Shown here piece after piece: positions 44,032 to 51,829 of a stretch of 64,000 nt of DNA. Under the pieces are notes generated by a model. The model saw only the letters and a program-made list of their open reading frames with translations, did not search any database and had not been told where the DNA came from. The first letter of the stretch is position 1, and each line of letters starts with the position of its first letter. The DNA is taken from positions 124,001 through 188,000 of the forward strand of contig JAILAD010000078.1 in assembly GCA_024681795.1 (NCBI GenBank), given 5' to 3'. The position numbers and the translations under genes were made by a program. This DNA comes from Lachnospiraceae bacterium. GTDB lineage: Bacteria > Bacillota > Clostridia > Lachnospirales > Lachnospiraceae.

Positions 44032-46539
44032 TTACTGATTCTCCTGTACGTAAATACTTACGCGGCTCTGAATGATATTTGCAACATCTTCCGCGCTCTT
44101 CTGGTTATTAAAGAAAGGAGCCGCTTCTTCTTTTACGATATCGATAATCTTTTGATCGTAATTTGTGCAGTAATGTGTATTGTAAATAAATTCTTTCACT
44201 TTTTCGGCACGTTCCGGAGAAAGCGGCTGAATTTTAACATCGTCACCCTTTGCATAAGAATATGCCATTTCATCGTAATATTTTTTCTTTCCGGTTTTTT
44301 CATCATATTCGAAAGGCTTATCGCATTCGATTGCGATTTTGGCATCCAGCGCTTTTTTGGAAATCGGAATGTAATAGAGAGAATAGTCGCTTTCCTTCGG
44401 CATCTGATATTCATCGGATAAATAATATTTTATAAAATCAAATGCCTCGTCCTGATTGTCTCCAAGCGCGGAAATCGCAAATCCGAGATCCGCCATAATG
44501 ACTCCGGAAGCAGGATCGTCGCATCCCGGAAAACCTGTTAAAGCAACATTGTCACCGTACGTAACCTGTTCCAACTGGTTAAAATCACGAAAGCTGTAGA
44601 AATATTCAAGTTTGGCAAGAGCTTTTCCGTTACGGACGGATAGTTCCTTATCTTTCATATATTCTCTGTAATCATCGGCTTCCTCTATCGTTTCCGGATA
44701 TTCCTTAATCCACTTTAATGTATTGATAAAACTCTCGGAATTAAAATTACATTCTCCCGTATTTACGTCGTAATAACTGTTGGAAGAAAATACCAGGGCA
44801 TACTGAATAAGATCGTTCCTGTTGCTTCCGACAATTCCGGAACCTTTACAGTTATGCTGTTCTTCCAGTTTAATAAACTCATCCATTGTAAATCCCGGTT
44901 TTCCGTTAAGCATTGATTCCTTTACAGAAAGACCTTCAATGGAGAACTGCGGCATCAGAATATATAATTTACCGTCGTAGCTTCCGGCATCCAGAACATT
45001 GGTAAGAAAATCTTCTTTGTTGATACCGTTTTTATCAAAATAAGGATACATATCCTCAAATACACCCTTACTTGCATAAACACCGCTGTCAATCATTCCG
45101 GAAGTAATAATAATGTCAGGGCCTGCCTTTGAAAGGATATCGTTTCTGAACTGTTTTTCCGGAGCCAGCGGATCGTCTTCCGTATAAAAATCACTGTAGC
45201 TGACGGTACGAATTCTGGTATCTTCACTCTTTTTATTAAATTCAAGAATGCGCTTCTGAACATCAAAAGAAGTGGAATAAATGGAACCCAGTGTTATAAT
45301 CTTTTTATCCTTAATCTGCTCGGGCGGAACTTTCTTATAGATTCCGCTGTCACCGTTTTCCTTGTCAATCAGAAGGATTACCGTTTCCTCATCCACAAGA
45401 AATGCACTTCTGGCAAGATATCCCATGATATCGGAATCCGTAAAGTTAAAAATCATTTTTGAATCCACAACATTGTCATGAATATCAATCAGGCTTACGC
45501 CCTTGTCACTCTTGATATAAAAATCATGTCCTTTGGCAGGCATTATATTGTAACCAAGTCCGGAAGGAAGGTTGATTTCGGGTCCGATTGCTTTTGCATT
45601 CAAATCCAGTTCACAAATTGCAATATCATAGCTCTCCGTATAGACACCGATATAATATTTTCCGTTGTCCGTAACGGCGAACGTATTCAAACCGTTAATC
45701 CGGTCAGCCGGAATCTCTGAAATCTGTTTTAAGGTTTCATCGAAAAGCAATATTTTTCCGTCACCATAAACACAGAGCATTCCGTTTGAAGCCATAATAA
45801 CTCTGTCCACATTGGTAATTCCGGACAGTTTGATATCCTCTTCCGATGCATCGCTTCCGTCCGTAGAAATTTTATAAAGTTTGTAAGCGGATTCCTGTTT
45901 GACATAATCGTAAAACATCAAAACAAGCGCCAGTTTTCCGTCAGGTGTTAATGCACTTGACTCAACCGAGAATGACATATCCGATGAGTATGTTCCCTCA
46001 TATACTACCGTATCGCCGATATTGCCGTTGATATCACCGGTCACCCAGGCGAATCTAAAGGTACTTTCACCCGGTTCCGTATCTGCCGGTTCCGTATCTT
46101 CCGGTGTTTCCGTTTCGGAAGTTTCTCCTGCCGTCTCTTCGGTGATCTCCTCTTCCCGGGAAACCTCTTCAGAACCTTCTTCGGTTACCGCATCTTCCGT
46201 TTCGGAAGATTCGGAAGTTTCTGTCTCCTCTGTAATTTCCCCGCCTTCTTCAAATTCGAATTCCTCCCCGTAAGTGGATCCGTCATCGTAGTAAGGGGTA
46301 AAGAACAAAATCTGATCCCCCTGAACATACATGGAAGCGGGCTCGAAATCGAGTTCTATTTTTTTATCCAGACGGAATACTGCATCCTTGGATGCTTTTG
46401 CGTCCGAAGCTTCAGCCACAAGTCCTGAAGAATTTCCTTTAGAAGCAGTTCCGCCTTTATTACAGGAAGTAAGCGAAAATACCATTACTCCTGAAAGCAA
46501 AACGCATAATGCTTTTGAAATTAGCTGTTTCTTTTTCAT
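44032..46539 (-). CDS. extracellular solute-binding lipoprotein with propeller-like N-terminal region
   Basis: An 835-residue lipoprotein; the signal peptide ends LTSC with Cys26 lipidated. After an acidic Glu/Thr/Ser linker (about 75-150), residues about 150-400 contain repeated beta-strand phrases (PDGKLALVLMF, NGMLCVYGDGKILLFD, VTDNGKYYIGVY) like a propeller. From about 430 a family 1 solute-binding fold follows (FNKKSEDTRIRTVSYSDF, FRNDILSKAGPDIIITSG, AISALGDNQDEAFDFIKY). No permease genes are adjacent, so it is an orphan receptor. A GGAGGAG site five bases before ATG 46539 sets the start. It has its own promoter and hairpin. A paralogue lies at 51830. Confidence 0.85.
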   Translation of the reverse strand: MKKKQLISKALCVLLSGVMVFSLTSCNKGGTASKGNSSGLVAEASDAKASKDAVFRLDKKIELDFEPASMYVQGDQILFFTPYYDDGSTYGEEFEFEEGGEITEETETSESSETEDAVTEEGSEEVSREEEITEETAGETSETETPEDTEPADTEPGESTFRFAWVTGDINGNIGDTVVYEGTYSSDMSFSVESSALTPDGKLALVLMFYDYVKQESAYKLYKISTDGSDASEEDIKLSGITNVDRVIMASNGMLCVYGDGKILLFDETLKQISEIPADRINGLNTFAVTDNGKYYIGVYTESYDIAICELDLNAKAIGPEINLPSGLGYNIMPAKGHDFYIKSDKGVSLIDIHDNVVDSKMIFNFTDSDIMGYLARSAFLVDEETVILLIDKENGDSGIYKKVPPEQIKDKKIITLGSIYSTSFDVQKRILEFNKKSEDTRIRTVSYSDFYTEDDPLAPEKQFRNDILSKAGPDIIITSGMIDSGVYASKGVFEDMYPYFDKNGINKEDFLTNVLDAGSYDGKLYILMPQFSIEGLSVKESMLNGKPGFTMDEFIKLEEQHNCKGSGIVGSNRNDLIQYALVFSSNSYYDVNTGECNFNSESFINTLKWIKEYPETIEEADDYREYMKDKELSVRNGKALAKLEYFYSFRDFNQLEQVTYGDNVALTGFPGCDDPASGVIMADLGFAISALGDNQDEAFDFIKYYLSDEYQMPKESDYSLYYIPISKKALDAKIAIECDKPFEYDEKTGKKKYYDEMAYSYAKGDDVKIQPLSPERAEKVKEFIYNTHYCTNYDQKIIDIVKEEAAPFFNNQKSAEDVANIIQSRVSIYVQENQ

Positions 46540-46592
46540 TGCTCTCCTCCTACCTGTTTTCAATTAACCAAACTTATATACTTAACTTAAAT

Positions 46593-46621
46593 ATTATACT
46601 ATCAAACTCCCTTAATGGCAA
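46593..46621 (-). promoter_or_regulatory. promoter of the solute-binding gene at 44032
   Basis: TTGCCA (46616-46621), 17-base spacer, TATAAT (46593-46598) on the minus strand, close to consensus. The -35 box directly abuts the T-run of the upstream ABC-operon terminator. Confidence 0.8.
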
Positions 46622-46646
46622 GAAAAGGGCAGGTCGCAACCTGCCC
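46620..46646 (-). terminator. intrinsic terminator of the peptidase/ABC operon
   Basis: On the minus strand GGGCAGGT, loop TGCG, ACCTGCCC (46627-46646), followed by TTTTCTT (46620-46626). It ends the ABC transporter group 68 bases after its last stop. Confidence 0.75.
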
Positions 46647-46713
46647 AAAATATTCCTGTTTTATACGGAATTCAAAGTAAAATTGTATATCCGTTTTCCG
46701 TTTCTTAAGGAAA

Positions 46714-47496
46714 CTAAAAATCCAGCTCTTTCCTGTCAAAATACAGAATCGTACCCAAAAGAATCAGGCCGATATATAAACATACGCAGAGAAGGGTCAT
46801 TCCGATTCCCTCCGGAGCAAGTCCCATAAGGAAATACGTACTCGCCATATTAAACATTCCCTCCATGTAGAAACGATCCAGATGGAGACGTCCGATCAAC
46901 GGAGACGCAGACGCCATTGTCAATCCCACGGGTATAATCTTAAGGATAATAACCGCAAAAATACCAAGCGGATAATTGTTCGTAATATAAAGAACCAATG
47001 CTGCTATCGTAATGTTTGAAATGGTTTTCAGCATGGAAAACAGGCCCGTCATGAAGACAAATCTCGCCCAGTCTCCGTTTAACGGCGCTTTGAATATCGC
47101 ACAGATAACAAACACTAACGGAATAAAGATCAGATAAAATAATACACACAAAATACAGCTTGTAATGAATTTTGAAATGACTATTTTCTTTCTGGAAAGT
47201 CCGTATCCGATCATTCCAATCATGGACATGGATTTAAAATCATCCACATAGAGCACCAGAAAAACAATAATTGTCAGAGCAAAATCCAGAAATCCGATAC
47301 GTGTGGTAAACGAAATGATTTCGCTGTGATTTTGTTTCGCAAATAACGCGAGAATCGGAATACTTTTACTTAATAAACCAACCGATAACGAGGAAGCGAT
47401 ACCTATTACACCCGTTATGACCAAAAGGGCCGGTATAATCCAGTAAATATGTTTCCGGTATACTCTTCTTAAGTCAGCTCGAATCAGATTTCTCAT
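46714..47496 (-). CDS. ABC-2 type permease
   Basis: A 260-residue membrane protein with about six helices and the N-terminal phrase IRADLRRVYRKHIYWIIPAL, close to that of its neighbour permease. The layout (basic start, helix, cytosolic loop with GYGLSRKKIVISKFI, helices to the end) matches ABC-2 exporters such as antibiotic or lantibiotic self-protection pumps. It overlaps the upstream permease by four bases and ends the operon. Cargo unknown. Confidence 0.8.
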   Translation of the reverse strand: MRNLIRADLRRVYRKHIYWIIPALLVITGVIGIASSLSVGLLSKSIPILALFAKQNHSEIISFTTRIGFLDFALTIIVFLVLYVDDFKSMSMIGMIGYGLSRKKIVISKFITSCILCVLFYLIFIPLVFVICAIFKAPLNGDWARFVFMTGLFSMLKTISNITIAALVLYITNNYPLGIFAVIILKIIPVGLTMASASPLIGRLHLDRFYMEGMFNMASTYFLMGLAPEGIGMTLLCVCLYIGLILLGTILYFDRKELDF

Positions 47497-48209
47497 AAGT
47501 CCAGCTCCTTTCTTTTAAAGAAAAGACTTCCGACAATAATAAACAGAACAAAATAGATCACAACAATAATTAACTGGTAAGGAAAATCGTGTGATGTCAT
47601 AGCCGTAACGGCATTATCAATCAACCCGTCGGTTGTTACGGAATACAGATCAAAGTTTCCGTTCTGATTGACTGCATTCAGAATAATTCTTAAAAAACCA
47701 ATCAGACCGAGTATTGTAACAAGCCCTGCCGCAACACTCCAGAAGGCATACATAAGTATGGATGCAAATGCAAATAATGCAACATTACGAAACCATCCCA
47801 AAAACATAATCATAACAAAGATAAGTTTCTGATTCGGTGAATAATTGGCATCTATTGCGAATGTGTGCAAAACATATAATTCTCCGAATGCAACGATATA
47901 ATAACCGGCAAGGAGAACGGCACTTGAAATCAGTTTGGAAATCATCAGTTTTGTCCGGGATACTCCTCTTCCGATAATTGTAATCATAGTTCCGGAACGA
48001 AAATCATCTCCGTAAAGTCCGATCAGAACGGGTACGGAAGCCATAATCGCAATCAGATAAGCCACCACCATTTTTTCGGTGGAAAGCTGTTGAATCGCAT
48101 CCTCCGAAAAACCGCTGACAAGTGTAAAAAACATCATGAGAACGCCGAAAATATAAATCACCGGTCTTCTCAGCACTCTTCTTAAATCCGCACGAATCAG
48201 GTTAATCAT
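47493..48209 (-). CDS. ABC-2 type permease
   Basis: A 238-residue paralogue of the next permease: it starts INLIRADLRRVLRRPVIYIF and has the same loop (IGRGVSRTKLMISKLI). About six helices. The start overlaps the ATPase gene stop by four bases and the end overlaps the second permease gene, so the three are coupled. Two similar permeases with one ATPase suggest a heterodimeric exporter of the BcrAB type (inference). Confidence 0.8.
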   Translation of the reverse strand: MINLIRADLRRVLRRPVIYIFGVLMMFFTLVSGFSEDAIQQLSTEKMVVAYLIAIMASVPVLIGLYGDDFRSGTMITIIGRGVSRTKLMISKLISSAVLLAGYYIVAFGELYVLHTFAIDANYSPNQKLIFVMIMFLGWFRNVALFAFASILMYAFWSVAAGLVTILGLIGFLRIILNAVNQNGNFDLYSVTTDGLIDNAVTAMTSHDFPYQLIIVVIYFVLFIIVGSLFFKRKELDL

Positions 48210-49027
48210 AGATTGCCCCCTCCTATCAGACGGAAGTAGTAATCTTCCAGTGAAGTACGTTCCATAACCTCTTTTGTAATCTGAATGCCGGCATCCGCAA
48301 GGACTTTTCTGGCTTTTCCAAGATCGGAGAAAGCAATTTCCACAACGGGTTCGGTTTCCTTTAAGTCCGCTTCCGATATTTCGCGGACAACGATTCCTTC
48401 GTTTACGATTCCGAAACGATGAGCGGTATGCTCCAGTTCACCGAGAATATGGGAGGATACGATAACCGTCATTCCGAATTCCTCATTGAAACGGTGAATC
48501 ATGTTACGGACATCCGCAATACCCTGCGGGTCAAGACCGTTTGTCGGCTCATCCAGAATCAGAAGTTCCGGATTTCCCAAAATGGCATTGGCAATTCCGA
48601 GACGCTGCTGCATACCGAGGGAATATTTACGAAACGGCTGTTTTACGTCTTTTAAACCAACCAGTTCCAATACCCTGTCAATTTCATCTTTCATCTCTTT
48701 CCCGTGAAAGCCCTTGGCAATCGCATAGTATTTTAAATTCTCACGTCCGTTTAAATAGCCGTAGAATTTCTGTCCTACCAGAAAACCGATCCGGTTTCTG
48801 TTTTTATACAATTCCTTCTGATTCGTACTGCCGCAAATGGAAACACTTCCTTCATTCATCACGGATAAACCGAGAATCATTTTAAAAATGGTCGTTTTGC
48901 CGGCTCCGTTTTTTCCGATCAGTCCGTAAATGTCGCCTTTGTTTACCATCATGTTTACGCCTTTTAAGACTTCGTGTTTTCCGTAGGCTTTCTTTACATT
49001 TTCAAGTTTAATTACCGCTTCGCTCAT
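48206..49027 (-). CDS. ABC transporter ATPase (antibiotic/lantibiotic exporter type)
   Basis: A 273-residue ATPase: Walker A GKNGAGKTTIFKMI near residue 38, signature YSLGMQQRLGIANA near 137, Walker B LLILDEPTNGLDPQG near 158, switch SSHILGELEH. The C-terminal 60 residues match the ABC-2-associated type (EVMERTSLEDYYFRL). It starts 17 bases after the M13 peptidase gene and overlaps the first permease gene. BcrA-like exporters carry peptides or antibiotics; the present cargo is not known. Confidence 0.88.
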   Translation of the reverse strand: MSEAVIKLENVKKAYGKHEVLKGVNMMVNKGDIYGLIGKNGAGKTTIFKMILGLSVMNEGSVSICGSTNQKELYKNRNRIGFLVGQKFYGYLNGRENLKYYAIAKGFHGKEMKDEIDRVLELVGLKDVKQPFRKYSLGMQQRLGIANAILGNPELLILDEPTNGLDPQGIADVRNMIHRFNEEFGMTVIVSSHILGELEHTAHRFGIVNEGIVVREISEADLKETEPVVEIAFSDLGKARKVLADAGIQITKEVMERTSLEDYYFRLIGGGNL

Positions 49028-49044
49028 AATTCCCTCCGTGATTT

Positions 49045-51138
49045 TTACCAGACTGCGATTCTTTTTTTCGGATCCAGATACATTTTGTCTCCGGGCTTTA
49101 CATCATAAATTTCATAGAATTCATCGAACTGCTGTACCGTAACGTTTACTCTCAGATAAGCCAACGGATGCGGATCACGCTCGAATCTTGTTTTTTCCGT
49201 CTTGTAGTCCCATTCCGTTCTCCATAAAGACGCATACGACGAAAAATAACGTTCATAATCGAAATTGTCGATATTTTTAGCAATATTTAATGTAATTTTC
49301 ATTCCTCCCATATCGGCCGTTGCTTCACCGGATACCTGTGTACCGTTATAAGGAAGATTGTCAACGGGTTTCATCACTGTATAGTAACTCTGAAGTTTTG
49401 AGACTCTTTCGCTGTAAACCTGTTTGTCAACACTCGGTAACCATTCCGTTTTGATTCCTTCAGCGTTATACTTAATCCCGGCATCATCAAATCCGTGTGT
49501 CAGTTCGTGTCCAATAACACATCCGAGTGCTCCGAGCAATTCTTCTTCCGATATGCCCTCAAAGTAAAACGGTGTTTCAAAAATCCCTGCCAGTATATAA
49601 ATGCAGTTGTCATCAGCGGAATAAAAAGCATTCGGTACCGTTGTACTGAAATCTGGGCTATACGGATTCCAGATGTTTCTGTCATACTTTTGATAAAGTG
49701 ATTTCACATCAATTTTGTGTTTGAATCGTACCAGTTCCAACTGCGCTTCCGCAAAGCTTCCGCCTTCGCTTTTTGACACAACATTGAGTTCATCGTAATT
49801 TAACAGTTCGGAATTCGGATAAAGAATATGCGGAATTATCTGATTCAGTTTTTCAACCGCCGCCTTCTTTCCTTCATCGGAAAGCCAGTCTTCGTTCATC
49901 AATACTTCCCTGTAGCTGTCAATTACGTCCTGTACCAGTTTTTCAAGAACTTCCTTGTCTTCCGGATGAACGTTCTTCTCAAGGTATATTTCGTCAAAAG
50001 CTCCGATCAAAATCGATCTTCCGAGATACTCATCCAAAAAGATTGAGTTTTCAATCCGTTCCTCATCATAATCATACGGTGTAGCATTGGCGGTTCCCAG
50101 TTCAACATTCACGTCTTTTACGGAATCGTACAGTTCACGGTCCAGATTATAATAATTATTCTTCAGAAACTGTATCTTCAGCATTGCCTTAATTTTACCG
50201 ATATTTCCTTTTTTGCAGAGTTTATCCAGTTTCTTTAAATATTTTAAATCCGTTTTTACGGGAACTTCTTCGGTAATTCCCAGGGAATTCAGATATTTTT
50301 CCAGAGGATAATTTCCTGCGGCTTCAATCGCTTCTTTCCTGGTATATGTGCAATCATCAACATGTTCCTTGGTCACCAGAGAATGTGCGGAGATCATTTT
50401 CTTCTCAAACCTGTAATTATCGGCGAACAGAGACTTTATTTGAAGGTTGGTGTACCCGAGTTCTTTAGCAATCAGCGTAAATTCCGTCTCTTTCAGTTCT
50501 TTTTTCTCCAGATTGGGAACCTGGGACAAATCGTAATATAAACCGCTGCTTTCCAAAAATAAATCCGGCTGATCAAGGCCGCAGACATATAATGAAGGAT
50601 CCTTTTCGGACCGGTAATTCCCACTGTACATAACGGGTGCGATTCCGTACGGATTCATTTCCGGGTCACAAATCCAGTCATACAGTTCCTCTCTTGTTGT
50701 GATATTGTCAATTGCCTGAAGATAAGGTTTCAGCGGTTCAATGCCGACTTTGTTTCTTTCCTCCCAGTCGGAAGCAAGTTCATAGTATTTCAGAAGTTCT
50801 TCCGCGGCTTTCCCCTTCCTTTCGGGAAGTTCTTCCAGAACGGCAACCTTCTTTTCATATACCCGGTCAAGCGTTTGCTGAAACGTTCCGGAATAGCTTT
50901 CGTTCGAAACAAGCCAGTCTTTGTTTACAAATGCGTTAAAATCATCTTGCGCGCGAAAATTATCCGAAGCTTTTACCGTTCCGGAAATATCTGAATTTAC
51001 CCATTGCATTCCGCCGGCATTTGAAAACAGGGCACTCAGTTTCGCCGACGCATCGTCGGATTCGGATGTGGCAGGTGCCGAAGCCGTTGTAACAAGAAGT
51101 AATAACGCTCCTAAAATTGCTGCAATTCTGCGTTTCAT
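49045..51138 (-). CDS. secreted M13-family (neprilysin-like) zinc metallopeptidase
   Basis: An extracellular endopeptidase acting on short peptides in known relatives. The mature enzyme has the zinc motif HELTH at 544-548 in VIGHELTHGFDDAG and the third ligand Glu605 in GEATADMGG. Earlier landmarks include NPYSPDFSTTVPNAFY (NAFY is conserved) and DRNIWNPY. The final VW ends the family domain, but the usual cysteine before it is absent. The start at 51138 is preferred: ATG-AAA-CGC follows GGGAGG by five bases and begins a signal peptide; the frame is open 59 codons further. It leads the ABC operon. Confidence 0.92.
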   Translation of the reverse strand: MKRRIAAILGALLLLVTTASAPATSESDDASAKLSALFSNAGGMQWVNSDISGTVKASDNFRAQDDFNAFVNKDWLVSNESYSGTFQQTLDRVYEKKVAVLEELPERKGKAAEELLKYYELASDWEERNKVGIEPLKPYLQAIDNITTREELYDWICDPEMNPYGIAPVMYSGNYRSEKDPSLYVCGLDQPDLFLESSGLYYDLSQVPNLEKKELKETEFTLIAKELGYTNLQIKSLFADNYRFEKKMISAHSLVTKEHVDDCTYTRKEAIEAAGNYPLEKYLNSLGITEEVPVKTDLKYLKKLDKLCKKGNIGKIKAMLKIQFLKNNYYNLDRELYDSVKDVNVELGTANATPYDYDEERIENSIFLDEYLGRSILIGAFDEIYLEKNVHPEDKEVLEKLVQDVIDSYREVLMNEDWLSDEGKKAAVEKLNQIIPHILYPNSELLNYDELNVVSKSEGGSFAEAQLELVRFKHKIDVKSLYQKYDRNIWNPYSPDFSTTVPNAFYSADDNCIYILAGIFETPFYFEGISEEELLGALGCVIGHELTHGFDDAGIKYNAEGIKTEWLPSVDKQVYSERVSKLQSYYTVMKPVDNLPYNGTQVSGEATADMGGMKITLNIAKNIDNFDYERYFSSYASLWRTEWDYKTEKTRFERDPHPLAYLRVNVTVQQFDEFYEIYDVKPGDKMYLDPKKRIAVW

Positions 51139-51292
51139 ATATCCTCCCGTAAAATCAAAAACCATAATTAAAAAACGGACAGTACATTTCTCCGGATTTT
51201 TCTTTAACCGGTTTCTTAACATAAACGAATCAAAATGAAAATTACCTGTATATTTTACCATACAAAACAAAACGCCGAAACGATAATATAAC

Positions 51293-51326
51293 AAAACAGG
51301 CGAATGTCGTAACATCCGCCTGTTTT
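51293..51326 (-). terminator. terminator of rplS
   Basis: AAAACAGGCG (51293-51302) pairs with CGCCTGTTTT (51317-51326), and ATGT/ACAT pairs further inside. It lies 36 bases past the rplS stop on the minus strand and can also act on the plus strand. Confidence 0.7.
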
Positions 51327-51361
51327 CATTAAAATCAACCGTAAACGAATAGGTTTTTCAC

Positions 51362-51712
51362 TTATGCGTTTACCTTTTCTTTAACTTTAGCCTTCTTACC
51401 TACTCTGTCTCTTAAGTAGTTCAGTTTTGCTCTTCTTACCTTACCGAGACGAACAACCTCAACCTTAACTACGTTGGGAGAATGAATCGGCCAGGTCTTT
51501 TCAACGCCGACACCGTTGGAAGTCTTTCTTACGGTAAATGTCTGACGATTGGAACCGCCCTGAATCTTGATAACGGTACCTTCAAAAATCTGAATTCTTT
51601 CTCTGTTACCCTCTTTGATACGTCCGTGAACCTTAACGGTATCGCCGACATTAAACTGGGGCACTTCTGCTTTTAACTGCTCTTTTTCGAGCTCTTTGAT
51701 AATTTCGCTCAT
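51362..51712 (-). CDS. rplS: 50S ribosomal protein L19
   Basis: Structural protein at the 30S/50S interface. The 116-residue sequence is standard: [43 protein letters not shown] and [20 protein letters not shown]. It has its own consensus-like promoter and a leader of about 75 bases, so expression may be autogenously controlled. trmD and rimM, common upstream neighbours, are absent here; a solute-binding gene lies there instead. Confidence 0.98.
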   Translation of the reverse strand: MSEIIKELEKEQLKAEVPQFNVGDTVKVHGRIKEGNRERIQIFEGTVIKIQGGSNRQTFTVRKTSNGVGVEKTWPIHSPNVVKVEVVRLGKVRRAKLNYLRDRVGKKAKVKEKVNA

Positions 51713-51734
51713 TTCTTTGCCTCCTTATTTCATC

Positions 51735-51770
51735 GGATGTTCTTGAACCCTTTGGTACAGCGGACCATCT
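51735..51770 (-). promoter_or_regulatory. candidate L19 ribosomal-protein leader element
   Basis: In the minus-strand 5' leader, GATG (rc of 51766-51769) can pair with CATC (rc of 51736-51739), enclosing GGTCCGCTGTACC and GGGTTCAAG. Firmicutes are known to have L19 leaders before rplS (Rfam family). I cannot align it to that model here. Confidence 0.35.
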
Positions 51771-51793
51771 CTTTAATCTAATGCAACTTTAGT

Positions 51794-51822
51794 ATAGTAA
51801 CACACTATATGGCAGAATGCAA
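51794..51822 (-). promoter_or_regulatory. promoter of rplS
   Basis: TTGCAT (51817-51822), 17-base spacer, TACTAT (51794-51799). The -35 box begins only seven bases after the stop of the upstream gene. Confidence 0.75.
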
Positions 51823-51829
51823 GTAAAAT

